Part shown: positions 34,431 through 42,178 of the stretch, piece after piece
Numbering within the stretch: position 1 is the stretch's first letter
Layout of the letters: each line of letters begins with the position of its first letter
Assembly (NCBI GenBank): GCA_021827865.1
Contig: JAKAUC010000018.1
Span: 40,125-104,124 of the forward strand
Source: an archaeon
GTDB lineage: Archaea > Thermoproteota > Nitrososphaeria > Nitrososphaerales > Gagatemarchaeaceae
Direction of reading: 5' to 3'
DNA length: 64,000 nucleotides
The notes under the pieces: generated by a model
What the model was told of the DNA's origin: nothing
Databases searched by the model: none
The model's input: only the letters and a program-made list of their open reading frames with translations
Position numbers and translations under genes: made by a program

Positions 34431-35345
34431 GTGGGCAACCAACGCATAGGGAGGGAGAGTTTCCACTATCTGTGGAGCAGGGAACACAAGCCGGTGATTA
34501 GTATTGAGCCGGGAGACGACGTCTCCTTCGACATCAACGACGTCAGTAGCTGGCAGGTGACGAAGGACACCCCGCCGGAAAGGCCCGGCTTCGACCCGTC
34601 CAAGCTTTACCCGCTGTCAGGCCCGGTATACGTCGTTGGAGCCGCGCCGGGGGACACCCTCGTTGTCGACGTCCTCGAAGTCGCGAGTGGGGACTTCGGC
34701 TGGTCTGCAATAATCCCCGGCGAAGGCCTGCTCGAGGAATTCCAGAGGCCCTACCTGTACAAATGGGACCTCGGCCGCAAGGACTTCGCACCCTTCGAGA
34801 AGGGGATCAGGATACCGCTCAGGCCATTCTGCGGGGTCATGGGTGTCGCCCCCGGGGAACCAGGGGGGCACGCGGTCATGCCGCCGGGAAGGCACGGCGG
34901 GAACCTCGACATCAAGCATCTGACGGCAGGGAGCCGCCTCGAGCTACCCGTCATGGTCGAGGGCGCACTCTTCTCTACCGGGGACCTCCACGCGGCCATG
35001 GGAGACGGTGAGGTCTGCGTAAGCGCCATCGAGTGCGCGGGGGAGGCGAGGTTCAGGTTCGACGTCGTGAAGGGGACCGGGCTCTCTTCCCCCCGATATT
35101 CCACGAAGGGAGAGCAGCCGCCGAAGAAGGGGTACTACGTCACCACGGGCATAGCGCCTGACCTGATGGCCGCGTCCAAGGAGGCCGTGCGTGGGATGAT
35201 CGAGCACCTCACGGAGAGATACGGCCTCGCGAAGGAAGAGGCGTACGTCCTGTGCAGCGTCGCCGTGGACCTGAGGATCCACGAGGTTGTCGACCAGCCC
35301 AACTGGGTGGTCGGCGCCATGATTCCGCTCGACATCTTCCCGTGA
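34431..35345 (+). CDS. Formamidase/acetamidase family enzyme
   Basis: FmdA/AmdA-type amidohydrolase. GPVYVVGAAPGDTLVVDVLEV, RPFCGVMGVAP, PPGRHGGNLDIKHLTAGSRLELPV and FSTGDLHAAMGDGEVC match the family blocks in order. GTG start at 34431; the track frame extends far upstream without conserved sequence. It releases ammonia from short amides. About 304 residues, as in the shorter archaeal and bacterial forms. Confidence 0.88.
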   Translation: MGNQRIGRESFHYLWSREHKPVISIEPGDDVSFDINDVSSWQVTKDTPPERPGFDPSKLYPLSGPVYVVGAAPGDTLVVDVLEVASGDFGWSAIIPGEGLLEEFQRPYLYKWDLGRKDFAPFEKGIRIPLRPFCGVMGVAPGEPGGHAVMPPGRHGGNLDIKHLTAGSRLELPVMVEGALFSTGDLHAAMGDGEVCVSAIECAGEARFRFDVVKGTGLSSPRYSTKGEQPPKKGYYVTTGIAPDLMAASKEAVRGMIEHLTERYGLAKEEAYVLCSVAVDLRIHEVVDQPNWVVGAMIPLDIFP

Positions 35346-35404
35346 GGACAGCCCCCGGGTCGGGCCGCCCTCTGACGCGGGCGTCTGGTAGCCCCGGACT
35401 CCGA

Positions 35405-35785
35405 CTAGCTCTGCCGTCCCTCTTCGTCAGGATAGACGGACTCGTATCTCTCGGTCTTCGGGATTATGCAGAGGAACTCCGCGTCTTCGTCCCCCGTGTT
35501 CTGGTACCAGTGCATGGTGCCCTTGGGGATGTAGATGGAGTCACCGGCCTTCACCTCGTGGACCTGCCCCCCGATACCCATCTTGTAACGCCCTCGGAGC
35601 ACGTACTGCTCGTGCTCTATCTCTGGATGGAAGTGCCTCGGTATGCTCCCACCAGGCCTGATCCTGAACCTCCTCATCTCGAAGTTGGGCGCGCCGTCGT
35701 GCCTGTCGACCAGCCACTCGATCTCGGTCTTGACGGCCCTCTCGACATTCTCGGGCTTCACTGACCCGTCTGGTTTCACTGTCAT
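35405..35785 (-). CDS. Cupin-domain protein
   Basis: Single-domain cupin: HFHPEIEHEQYVLRGRYKMGIGG provides the His-His-Glu metal motif and AGDSIYIPKGTMHWYQNTG the second His motif. The ATG at 35785 (MTVKPDGSVKPEN) is about 30 nt after a TATA-like ttatcttaaag and is preferred over 35797. Substrate unknown. Confidence 0.83.
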   Translation of the reverse strand: MTVKPDGSVKPENVERAVKTEIEWLVDRHDGAPNFEMRRFRIRPGGSIPRHFHPEIEHEQYVLRGRYKMGIGGQVHEVKAGDSIYIPKGTMHWYQNTGDEDAEFLCIIPKTERYESVYPDEEGRQS

Positions 35786-35843
35786 CGCGGGTGTCATGCA
35801 CCCTCCGCCCGCTTTAAGATAACCGCCCCTTGGATGCGACCGT

Positions 35844-36314
35844 CTAGTACATGGCTGCCGGGGCGTACGTGGCTTCCCTCAGCATCATGAAGCCGTTGAT
35901 CGCCATGAGCCCCCCCACCAGGAGCATCCCGAAACCAGAGAGGGACTCCGGCCCCATGGCAGACGCCAGGCCCCCCATTGCGAACCCGACCAGCACCATG
36001 AGGAGCCCGTAGACGACCATGAGCGCCCCGAACGCCCTCATGTGGGCGGCTCCGAACACCGAGACGCTCGCCACCGAGGTGGAGGCGACCAGGACCCCCA
36101 ATGCGGCGACCCCTGCCCCCCAGGGGAGCCCGGAATTGACGTACTGGACGGCCGGCATCCCCACGCCAGAGGGAAGCGCGGAGCTCTGGGCCGACCCGGC
36201 GATGAGTTGATACCCCGAGTAGAAGTCCAGGGAGGCGCCCACCAGCCCGAGGATCAGCCCGAAGAGGGCGGACACGCTGTGGATCACAACTCCGCCGTAG
36301 CCACCGCGAAGCAC
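35844..36314 (-). CDS. Four-helix membrane protein
   Basis: GTG start. Four hydrophobic segments: HSVSALFGLILGLVGASLDFYSG, GAGVAALGVLVASTSVASVSVFG, GALMVVYGLLMVLVGFAMGGLA and GFGMLLVGGLMAINGFMML. No catalytic motif. Family not recognised. Confidence 0.6.
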   Translation of the reverse strand: MLRGGYGGVVIHSVSALFGLILGLVGASLDFYSGYQLIAGSAQSSALPSGVGMPAVQYVNSGLPWGAGVAALGVLVASTSVASVSVFGAAHMRAFGALMVVYGLLMVLVGFAMGGLASAMGPESLSGFGMLLVGGLMAINGFMMLREATYAPAAMY

Positions 36315-36440
36315 AGCCCGCTCCCCCGGCGCCGCTATTTCAGCCGTTCAACGCGTGGCCGCTCCCCGGGAGTCGCCGGTGAACGCCGGTCAGCCTGAGG
36401 GCCGCAAACCATCTAAGGCCCCGCGGGCCGGCCTTCGAGC

Positions 36441-37091
36441 GTGAAGCTAGGCGGTTGCGAGTACAGGGAGGACGTGCTGTACGATCCCGAGTTCGGGACG
36501 TGGGGGCGCCTCGAGGAGGGGCTTTGGAGAGTCGGCGTCACCCCCCTCCTCCCGTGGCTCTCGGGGGGGTTGACCGCGGTCACCTTCAAGCCTGCAGGCG
36601 CCCGAATCGCCCAGGGGAACTCCATAGCCTCCGTGGAGGGACCCAGGCACTTCGAAGTGGTCCGGGCTCCGTTCGATTGCGTCGTGAAGGAAACCAACGG
36701 GGCGCTCACAAAGGAACCGCGGACCGTCAACAGAGACCCCTTCGGCGATGGATGGCTCGCTCTGGTGGAGAAGGCGAGTCCGGGCTCGCGGTTGGAGCCC
36801 CTCGCTGGCGCCGCGCCGGCAATCGAGCAGAGGCACAGCTCCATGAAGGTGCGTTGCTTCGCCGCATTCCCGGACATCGAGCTCTACGAGGTCGGCACAG
36901 AGTGCTCTGCTGTGCTCTCGCGGTTGGATGAAGAGCTCGCAAATTCCCCCAGGGGGGCGGTCGTCCACCTCGTCTCCGACGACCCCACCGCCGAGATCGA
37001 GATGATGAGGTGGGAGGGCCAGACCGGGAACGCCCTCCTGGAGGTTCGCCCCGAGGGCGCCCTCCGCCACTTCATAGTGAAGAAGAGTTGA
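36441..37091 (+). CDS. GcvH-like domain fused to a TusA-like domain
   Basis: Residues about 10-115 follow the lipoyl/GcvH hammerhead (SIASVEGPRHFEVVRAPFDCVVKETNGAL...VNRDPFGDGWLALVE). The lipoyl-lysine position (ESVKA in GcvH) reads SVEGP with no Lys. Residues about 130-216 resemble TusA/SirA (VRCFAAFP...VVHLVSDDPTAEIEMMRWEGQTGNALLEV), with Cys at the start but not the standard CPxP. GTG start; TATA-like catctaagg about 29 nt upstream. It faces a tandem rhodanese gene with 3 nt between stops, hinting at sulfur relay (inference). Confidence 0.75.
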   Translation: MKLGGCEYREDVLYDPEFGTWGRLEEGLWRVGVTPLLPWLSGGLTAVTFKPAGARIAQGNSIASVEGPRHFEVVRAPFDCVVKETNGALTKEPRTVNRDPFGDGWLALVEKASPGSRLEPLAGAAPAIEQRHSSMKVRCFAAFPDIELYEVGTECSAVLSRLDEELANSPRGAVVHLVSDDPTAEIEMMRWEGQTGNALLEVRPEGALRHFIVKKS

Positions 37092-37094
37092 GCC

Positions 37095-37946
37095 TTACTT
37101 CTCGATGGGGTAGAGGATAGAGTTGCCCCACTCGGTCCAGGAGCCGTCGTAGTTCCTCACCTCAGGATAGCCAAGCAGGTACTTCAGCACGAACCAACTG
37201 TGAGAAGAGCGCTCGCCGATCCTGCAGTAGGTGATCACCTGCTTGTCGCTGGTGACGCCCTTGGAGGCGTACAGCGCCTCCAACTCCCGCCTCGGCTTGA
37301 AGGTCCCGTCTGAATCGTTGACCGCCATGCCCCAGGGGATGTTCTTCGCGCCTGGGATGTGCCCTCCCCTCTGGGCTGCCTCGTTGGGGTACTCCGGCGG
37401 CGCCGTTATCTCGCCTGAGAACTCCTTCGGGCCCCTGACGTCGACGAGGACCCTGCCGGGTCCTCCGACCGCCGCCCTCACATCCTCCCTGTACGCCCTG
37501 ATCTTCACGTCGGGCTCTGCGACGCTGAACTTGGAGCTCGGGTAAGACGGGACGTCCTTGGCTATCGGCCTGTCCTCCAGCAGCCACTTCTTCCGCCCCC
37601 CGTCCATCAGCTTCACGTTTTCGACGCTGTAGTACTTGAGATCCCAGAAGGCGTAGGCCGCGAACCAGTTGTTGAAGTCGCCGTAGAGGACCAGGATGGT
37701 GTCGTTCGATACGCCGTTCCGCTGCAATAGCTCCCCCATCTGCTCCTTCGACAGGATGTTCCTGTTCAGGGGGTCGTTCATGTCTTTCTTCCAGTCGAAG
37801 AGGACTGCCCCCGGAACGTGCCCCTGGGTGTAGTTTGCCGCCGGGTCGTAGTCGACCTCGGCGACCCTGACCTTGGGGTCGTGCAGGTGCTCGGAGACCC
37901 ACTGGGTCGATACGAGGACCTCGGGATGCGAGTAGCTCTCGTCCAT
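37095..37946 (-). CDS. Tandem-domain thiosulfate sulfurtransferase (rhodanese)
   Basis: Two rhodanese domains in 283 residues. The inactive N-terminal one has VRVAEVDYDPAANYTQGHVPGAVLFDW, and the C-terminal one carries the active loop YCRIGERSSHSWFVLKYLLGYPEVRNYDGSWTEWG. The CRxGxRS/T loop is typical of thiosulfate-cyanide sulfurtransferases. ATG at 37946; a TATA-like ccttaaat at 37971-37978 and an AT-rich palindrome at 37947-37966 control it. Confidence 0.93.
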   Translation of the reverse strand: MDESYSHPEVLVSTQWVSEHLHDPKVRVAEVDYDPAANYTQGHVPGAVLFDWKKDMNDPLNRNILSKEQMGELLQRNGVSNDTILVLYGDFNNWFAAYAFWDLKYYSVENVKLMDGGRKKWLLEDRPIAKDVPSYPSSKFSVAEPDVKIRAYREDVRAAVGGPGRVLVDVRGPKEFSGEITAPPEYPNEAAQRGGHIPGAKNIPWGMAVNDSDGTFKPRRELEALYASKGVTSDKQVITYCRIGERSSHSWFVLKYLLGYPEVRNYDGSWTEWGNSILYPIEK

Positions 37947-37966
37947 ATTATAACATATGTCATAAT
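37947..37966. promoter_or_regulatory. Palindromic operator over the rhodanese transcription start
   Basis: ATTATAACATATGTCATAAT is a 20-bp near-perfect palindrome (one mismatched pair). It begins right at the rhodanese start codon and ends 4 nt before the TATA-like ccttaaat. It is strikingly AT-rich for this genome. Binding there would block initiation. Symmetry and size suit an ArsR- or MarR-type repressor; the protein is not identified. Confidence 0.7.
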
Positions 37967-38042
37967 GGCGATTTAAGGGTTCCTCCTGAGAAGCTAAGCT
38001 GGAAGTGGAGACGGGGGAGAAGACACCTGAGCCGGGGCAGCC

Positions 38043-39551
38043 CTATTCCCAGGCCGTCGTCGGCAAGTACTTCGGCGGGGCCCGGTGGCCGGTCGCCTGC
38101 TCGTACGCATAGGCGAGCCTGATCAGGGTCGGCTCGCTGTAAGCACGGCCCATGAAGGTGATGCCCACCGGGAGGCCGAAGACGAAGCCGGCAGGGACCG
38201 TGATCGCAGGGTAGCCCGCCAGGGCGGTGGGCTGCGACGACCCTCCGACGCCGTGGTCCCCGTCGACGTGGTCGACGACCCAGGGAGGCGAGTTGGTCGG
38301 CGCGACCAGGGCGTCCAGTCGGTGCTTGTCCAACGCGTAGTCGATCCCTTCCTTCCTCGACAGCAGGAGGTCCCTCTTCAACGCCTTCAGATACTTCCTG
38401 TCCTTCAGGCCGGGTGTCTCCTCCGCCTTGATGAAGAGGTCCTGGCCGAAGTACTTCAACTCCTTCCCCCTGTGCTTCTCGTTGAACGCTATGACCTCCT
38501 TGAGCGACCTCACCTTCGACGAGGCGAGCCCCGAGAGGTAGCGGTTCAGGTCGGCCTTGAACTCGTGCAGCAGGACTGTCATCTCGCCTTCGCCCATCTT
38601 CTTCGCCGTCGGGATGTCCGCAGGGTCCACGACGGTGGCGCCCAGCCTCCGCATCTTCCTTATCGCAGCCTCTGCGATGGCGTCGGCCGTGTCGCTGTAG
38701 CCGAAATACACCTCACGGGGGACCCCGATGCGGGCGCCCTTCATCCCGTCTCTCTCCAAGAACCTAGAGTAGTCGCGCCGGGACTTGGCCGCGCTCGACC
38801 TAGTCGACGGGTCGTCCCTGTCCACCCCCACCATGGCCCCCAAGAGGATGGCGGCGTCGGCGACGGTCCTAGCCATGGGGCCCACGGTGTCCTGGCTGTG
38901 GGCTATGGGCACCACCCCGGCGCGAGAGACGAGCCCTATGGTGGTCTTGATCCCGACGATGCCGTTGGCCGAGGACGGGCAGAGTACCGAGCCGTCGGTC
39001 TCGGTCCCCAGGGAGGCCGCCGCGAGGCTCGCGGCCACCGCCACCGCCGAGCCTGAGCTGGAGCCGCAGGGGGACCTGTCCAGTACGTAGGGGTTGCGGA
39101 CCTGTCCGCCCCGGGCGCTCCACCCGCTGGAAGAATTGTTGGAGCGGAAGTTGGCCCATTCGCTGAGGTTTGTCTTGCCCAGTATGACCGCCCCGGCGTC
39201 CCGGAGCATCCTGACTACGTAGGCCTCGCGCCTTGGTCTGGAGCCCACCAGAGCCAGGGAGCCTGCGGTGGTCTCCATCCTGTCGGTCGTGGCGATGTTG
39301 TCCTTCAGGACCACGGGGATCCCGTGCAGCGGGCCCCGGGGGCCCTTCCTCCGCCTCTCTTCGTCCAGGCGGCGCGCTATCTTGAGGGCGTCAGGGTTGA
39401 CTTCGATCACCGAGTTCAGCTTTGGCCCGGCCCTGTCGACCTTGGCGATCCTGTCGAGGTATCCCTGGACCAGGGCCCTGGAGGTGAGCTCCCCGGCCTC
39501 CATGGCCGCCTGCAGCTCAGATATCGTCGCTTCTTCAAGGCTCCTGGGCAA
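38043..39551 (-). CDS. Amidase signature family enzyme
   Basis: Ser-cisSer-Lys hydrolase: Lys in GIPVVLKDNIAT, cis-Ser in SPCGSSSGSAVAVA and nucleophile Ser in GTETDGSVLCPSS. The GTRPT-like stretch IGLVSRAGVVPIAHSQDTVGPMARTVADAA follows. The C-terminus GYPAITVPAGFVFGLPVGITFMGRAYSEP is usual. TTG start about 33 nt after a TATA-like ggttttac. 502 residues. It is not obviously GatA since no GatB/C is near; substrate unknown. Confidence 0.9.
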   Translation of the reverse strand: MPRSLEEATISELQAAMEAGELTSRALVQGYLDRIAKVDRAGPKLNSVIEVNPDALKIARRLDEERRRKGPRGPLHGIPVVLKDNIATTDRMETTAGSLALVGSRPRREAYVVRMLRDAGAVILGKTNLSEWANFRSNNSSSGWSARGGQVRNPYVLDRSPCGSSSGSAVAVAASLAAASLGTETDGSVLCPSSANGIVGIKTTIGLVSRAGVVPIAHSQDTVGPMARTVADAAILLGAMVGVDRDDPSTRSSAAKSRRDYSRFLERDGMKGARIGVPREVYFGYSDTADAIAEAAIRKMRRLGATVVDPADIPTAKKMGEGEMTVLLHEFKADLNRYLSGLASSKVRSLKEVIAFNEKHRGKELKYFGQDLFIKAEETPGLKDRKYLKALKRDLLLSRKEGIDYALDKHRLDALVAPTNSPPWVVDHVDGDHGVGGSSQPTALAGYPAITVPAGFVFGLPVGITFMGRAYSEPTLIRLAYAYEQATGHRAPPKYLPTTAWE

Positions 39552-39667
39552 CGGCTACGGGGCCGAGGCGGGGCGGTGGAAGGTAAAACCGTTTGTGTGG
39601 GCCCGGCGTCGGTCTCCCAGAGACCCGCCGTGGGCGCATCCCGGCCTCCGCCGTTCTGAGCGGGGCT

Positions 39668-40423
39668 TCAGTCGGACGAGACCCTCGGCGCGAGGAAGTA
39701 AGCCATCTTTGCGCCCTGGTCGTTCAGCTTCAGCATCAGGCGGACAGGCTTCTTGGTCGAGTACTCCAACTCGACGGTGTCGACGACCCCGCCCAGGGCC
39801 TTCAGGATTCCTGAAATGTAGTCAGTGGAGTATGTCGCCTTGCTCTCTGCGTTGGAAGTCAGTTCGAGCACGTCCGCGTCGTTCTTCGCGAGGGAGATCT
39901 CGGCCTTTCCGACGTCGCTCTTCCCTGAGAACGTCATCCTGTCCTTGGTCGTGTTGAGCGTAATCTGGTCGGAGACGACCGACACGTCCCCAAGCACCTT
40001 CTCCAGTATGGTCTTGGTCAGCGTCATCTTCGTGTCGAACTCTAGCTTCGGGAGGGGAGCCGACGCGGCGGTGCTCTCAATCAGGTGTATGTTGAACTCG
40101 CGCTTGTAACCGTTGGTGAATCGTATCATGATGCTGTCGTCCTCTCCGGACGAAATCTCCACGCTGTCTTTGGTCTCGGCCCGCCCTATGGTCCGGACCA
40201 AGTCTTCGACGCGGACGGAGAACCGGAACGGCTTGTCGCACTCGTAGGCGGCCCACGCTGAGACCGGCCAGGCGAGGTCTACCAGCGCGACGTGGGACGG
40301 GTCCATCGCCCGGAATGTGATTCCCTCGGAGTTCGCGTCGAACGTCGCCTCCTCGACGAGGGTCTTGACCGCGGCCGCTACTGCCCGCCACTCAACCGAG
40401 CTGGAGGTCTTTGCGTGGAACAA
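39668..40423 (-). CDS. pcn: DNA sliding clamp PCNA
   Basis: Homotrimeric processivity clamp. Blocks AVAAAVKTLVEEATFDANSEGITFRAMDPSHVALVDLAWP, the interdomain loop LIESTAASAPLPKLEFDTKMTL and the C-terminal VRLMLKLNDQGAKMAYFLAPRV are standard. The track frame extends to 40681, but conserved sequence begins at ILFHAKTSS. TTG at 40423 is the only sensible start, about 40 nt after a TATA-like cttattatcc. One PCNA only is seen in the window. Confidence 0.92.
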   Translation of the reverse strand: MFHAKTSSSVEWRAVAAAVKTLVEEATFDANSEGITFRAMDPSHVALVDLAWPVSAWAAYECDKPFRFSVRVEDLVRTIGRAETKDSVEISSGEDDSIMIRFTNGYKREFNIHLIESTAASAPLPKLEFDTKMTLTKTILEKVLGDVSVVSDQITLNTTKDRMTFSGKSDVGKAEISLAKNDADVLELTSNAESKATYSTDYISGILKALGGVVDTVELEYSTKKPVRLMLKLNDQGAKMAYFLAPRVSSD

Positions 40424-40653
40424 GATTTGCCGGGTTCCTTCGTCCGGGTCAACCGGGATTGGATAATAAGCGTTGGCGGGAGAAGGTCGAGAAGAGGGGG
40501 CGCCTCCCGAAACTGAGGTCCGCGGACCAGCCGAGAGACGCCAACTGAGCGGAGGCGGGACCCGCCGGTGCCCTGCACGACCAGGATGAGGATTCGGCCA
40601 GGCCAAGCTTAAATGCATGAGCGGCAGCGGGGCAAATCCGACCCAGTGAGACA

Positions 40654-40932
40654 ATGAAGTTTCCAAAGGAAATGCGAACAAACTGTCCTTTTTGTCACAA
40701 GCACACGACGCACTCAGTGGCGCTGTACAAGAGAGGGAAGGAGCGCGCAGGGTCCTGGGGCGCCAGGAGGCAGGCCGGGAGGAAGCGCGGTTATGGTGGT
40801 CAGAAGTTCCCAGAACTGATCAGGACCGCCAAGACCACCAAGAAGGCCACGCTCCGCCTGAAGTGCCGTGAGTGCAACCGCGAGAGGATGCGCGACGGGA
40901 TCAGGCTCAGGAAGGCGGAGATAGCGGCGTGA
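40654..40932 (+). CDS. rpl44e: Ribosomal protein L44e
   Basis: Zinc-ribbon ribosomal protein: MKFPKEMRTNCPFCHKHTTHSVALYKRGKER and CRECNRERMRDGIRLRKAEI. 92 residues. TATA-like gcttaaatgc at about 40608-40617. First gene of the L44e-S27e-aIF2alpha-Nop10 series conserved in many archaea; overlaps rps27e by 4 nt (GTGA). Confidence 0.96.
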   Translation: MKFPKEMRTNCPFCHKHTTHSVALYKRGKERAGSWGARRQAGRKRGYGGQKFPELIRTAKTTKKATLRLKCRECNRERMRDGIRLRKAEIAA

Positions 40933-41126
40933 AGCGCGACAGGGAGCCGATACCCAAGACAAAGAGCGTCTTCCTTCTCGTGAAGTGCCCCGACTGCGGC
41001 GAGGAGCGGATCCTCTTCTCGAACTCTGCGAAGGACATCGGCTGCAGAGGGTGCGGGAGGAAGCTCGCCGAGAGCAGAGGGGGGAAGTCGGTGGTCCTGG
41101 CGACTGTGGTCAAGCGGCTGGGCTAA
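40929..41126 (+). CDS. rps27e: Ribosomal protein S27e
   Basis: 65 residues starting at GTG within the L44e stop (GTGA). Zinc ribbon VKCPDCGEERILFSNSAKDIGCRGCGRKLAE followed by GGKSVVLATVVKRLG, as in the family. The ORF track starts upstream at 40872, which would overlap L44e. Confidence 0.95.
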   Translation: MKRDREPIPKTKSVFLLVKCPDCGEERILFSNSAKDIGCRGCGRKLAESRGGKSVVLATVVKRLG

Positions 41127-41161
41127 ACCGACAAATACCACCAGGGACGGCGGACGAAGAC

Positions 41162-41962
41162 ATGAGCGAAGACAGGTCCCTCCCCGATCCGGGGGAGATT
41201 GTCGTCTGCACGGTGAGGGAACTCACGTCGCACGGCATCTACGTCAACCTGGACCAGTACGACGGGACCAACGGGTTCCTGCACGTCTCTGAGATATCGA
41301 CCGGCTGGGTGCGGAACATCGACAGAGTGGCAAAGGTGTCACAGAAGCTCATCCTGAAGGTCATCAGGCTGAACAGGGCCCGCAGAGAAATCGACCTTTC
41401 TCTCAGGCAGGTGACCAACGAGGAGAGGCGCCAGAAGGTTATCGAGTGGAAGCGGGAGGAGAGGGCGCTTACGATTATCGATGCCGTGAGCAAGAAGATG
41501 GGGATAGACGACGCCCATGTGAAGGAGCTGAGGCATAAGCTCGAGGGGGAGTTCGGCACCCTGTACGCCGCCCTCGAGACGGCGGCGAGGAAGGGAGCAG
41601 AGGGGCTCTCCGGGGCCGGGCTCTCCGAGGAGGAGGCGGAGGCGGTGGCCGGGATCGCCGGGGAGAAAATCGTCCCGCCCAGGTATGAAATAGGGGCGCT
41701 GGTAGAGGTGTCCTCGAGGTCCCCCGAGGGGATAGAGCAGGTGAAGAAGACGCTCCTGGCGGCCGCGTCGGCCCCCTCCGCCGAGGTCCACATCACGTAC
41801 GCGGGGGCTCCCCACTACAGGGTGAGGATAACGGCAGACGACTACAAGCAGGCCGAGAAGGCTATGGACGTGGTCCTAGACAAGATCAAGGGCGAAGTGG
41901 GGAAGCATGACGCTTTCAGCTTCAAGCGGGAGATATCGAGGAAGTACGGCGGGTCGTCTTGA
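41162..41962 (+). CDS. Translation initiation factor aIF2 subunit alpha
   Basis: S1 domain (GEIVVCTVRELTSHGIYVNLDQYDGTNGFLHVSEISTGWVRNI), helical middle domain and C-terminal alpha/beta domain (VHITYAGAPHYRVRITADDYKQAEKAMDVVL). 266 residues. ATG at 41162, about 30 nt after a TATA-like acaaatacc; the longer track frame is not supported. Overlaps nop10 by 4 nt. Confidence 0.95.
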   Translation: MSEDRSLPDPGEIVVCTVRELTSHGIYVNLDQYDGTNGFLHVSEISTGWVRNIDRVAKVSQKLILKVIRLNRARREIDLSLRQVTNEERRQKVIEWKREERALTIIDAVSKKMGIDDAHVKELRHKLEGEFGTLYAALETAARKGAEGLSGAGLSEEEAEAVAGIAGEKIVPPRYEIGALVEVSSRSPEGIEQVKKTLLAAASAPSAEVHITYAGAPHYRVRITADDYKQAEKAMDVVLDKIKGEVGKHDAFSFKREISRKYGGSS

Positions 41963-42120
41963 GGAGCCTGATGCTGAAGTGCGCCCAGTGCGGCAGGTAC
42001 ACCCTGTCTGAGAAGTGCCCCAGCTGCGGGACCAAGACAGTCACCGTCCACCCCGCCAGGTACTCGCCCGACGACAAGTACGCGAGGTACCGCAGCCCGC
42101 TGGCGTATGAAGAGCGGTAG
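41959..42120 (+). CDS. nop10: H/ACA RNP protein Nop10 (absent from ORF track)
   Basis: 53 residues: LMLKCAQCGRYTLSEKCPSCGTKTV followed by HPARYSPDDKYARYR. The two CxxC pairs and the P-R/Y-S-P-D-D-KY segment are diagnostic of Nop10, which supports pseudouridine-guide RNPs. TTG at 41959 overlaps the aIF2-alpha stop (TTGA); the ATG at 41971 is an alternative start. Confidence 0.92.
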   Translation: MRSLMLKCAQCGRYTLSEKCPSCGTKTVTVHPARYSPDDKYARYRSPLAYEER

Positions 42121-42178
42121 CCGCCTGTTTTTCACCTCAAGAAGAGCGCTGGAATAAACGCCTGAACTCGGATCGGGC

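Noticed and set aside
40424-40681. Upstream extension of the PCNA ORF
   Set aside because: Low-complexity sequence across a divergent promoter and the L44e start; TTG at 40423 fits PCNA.
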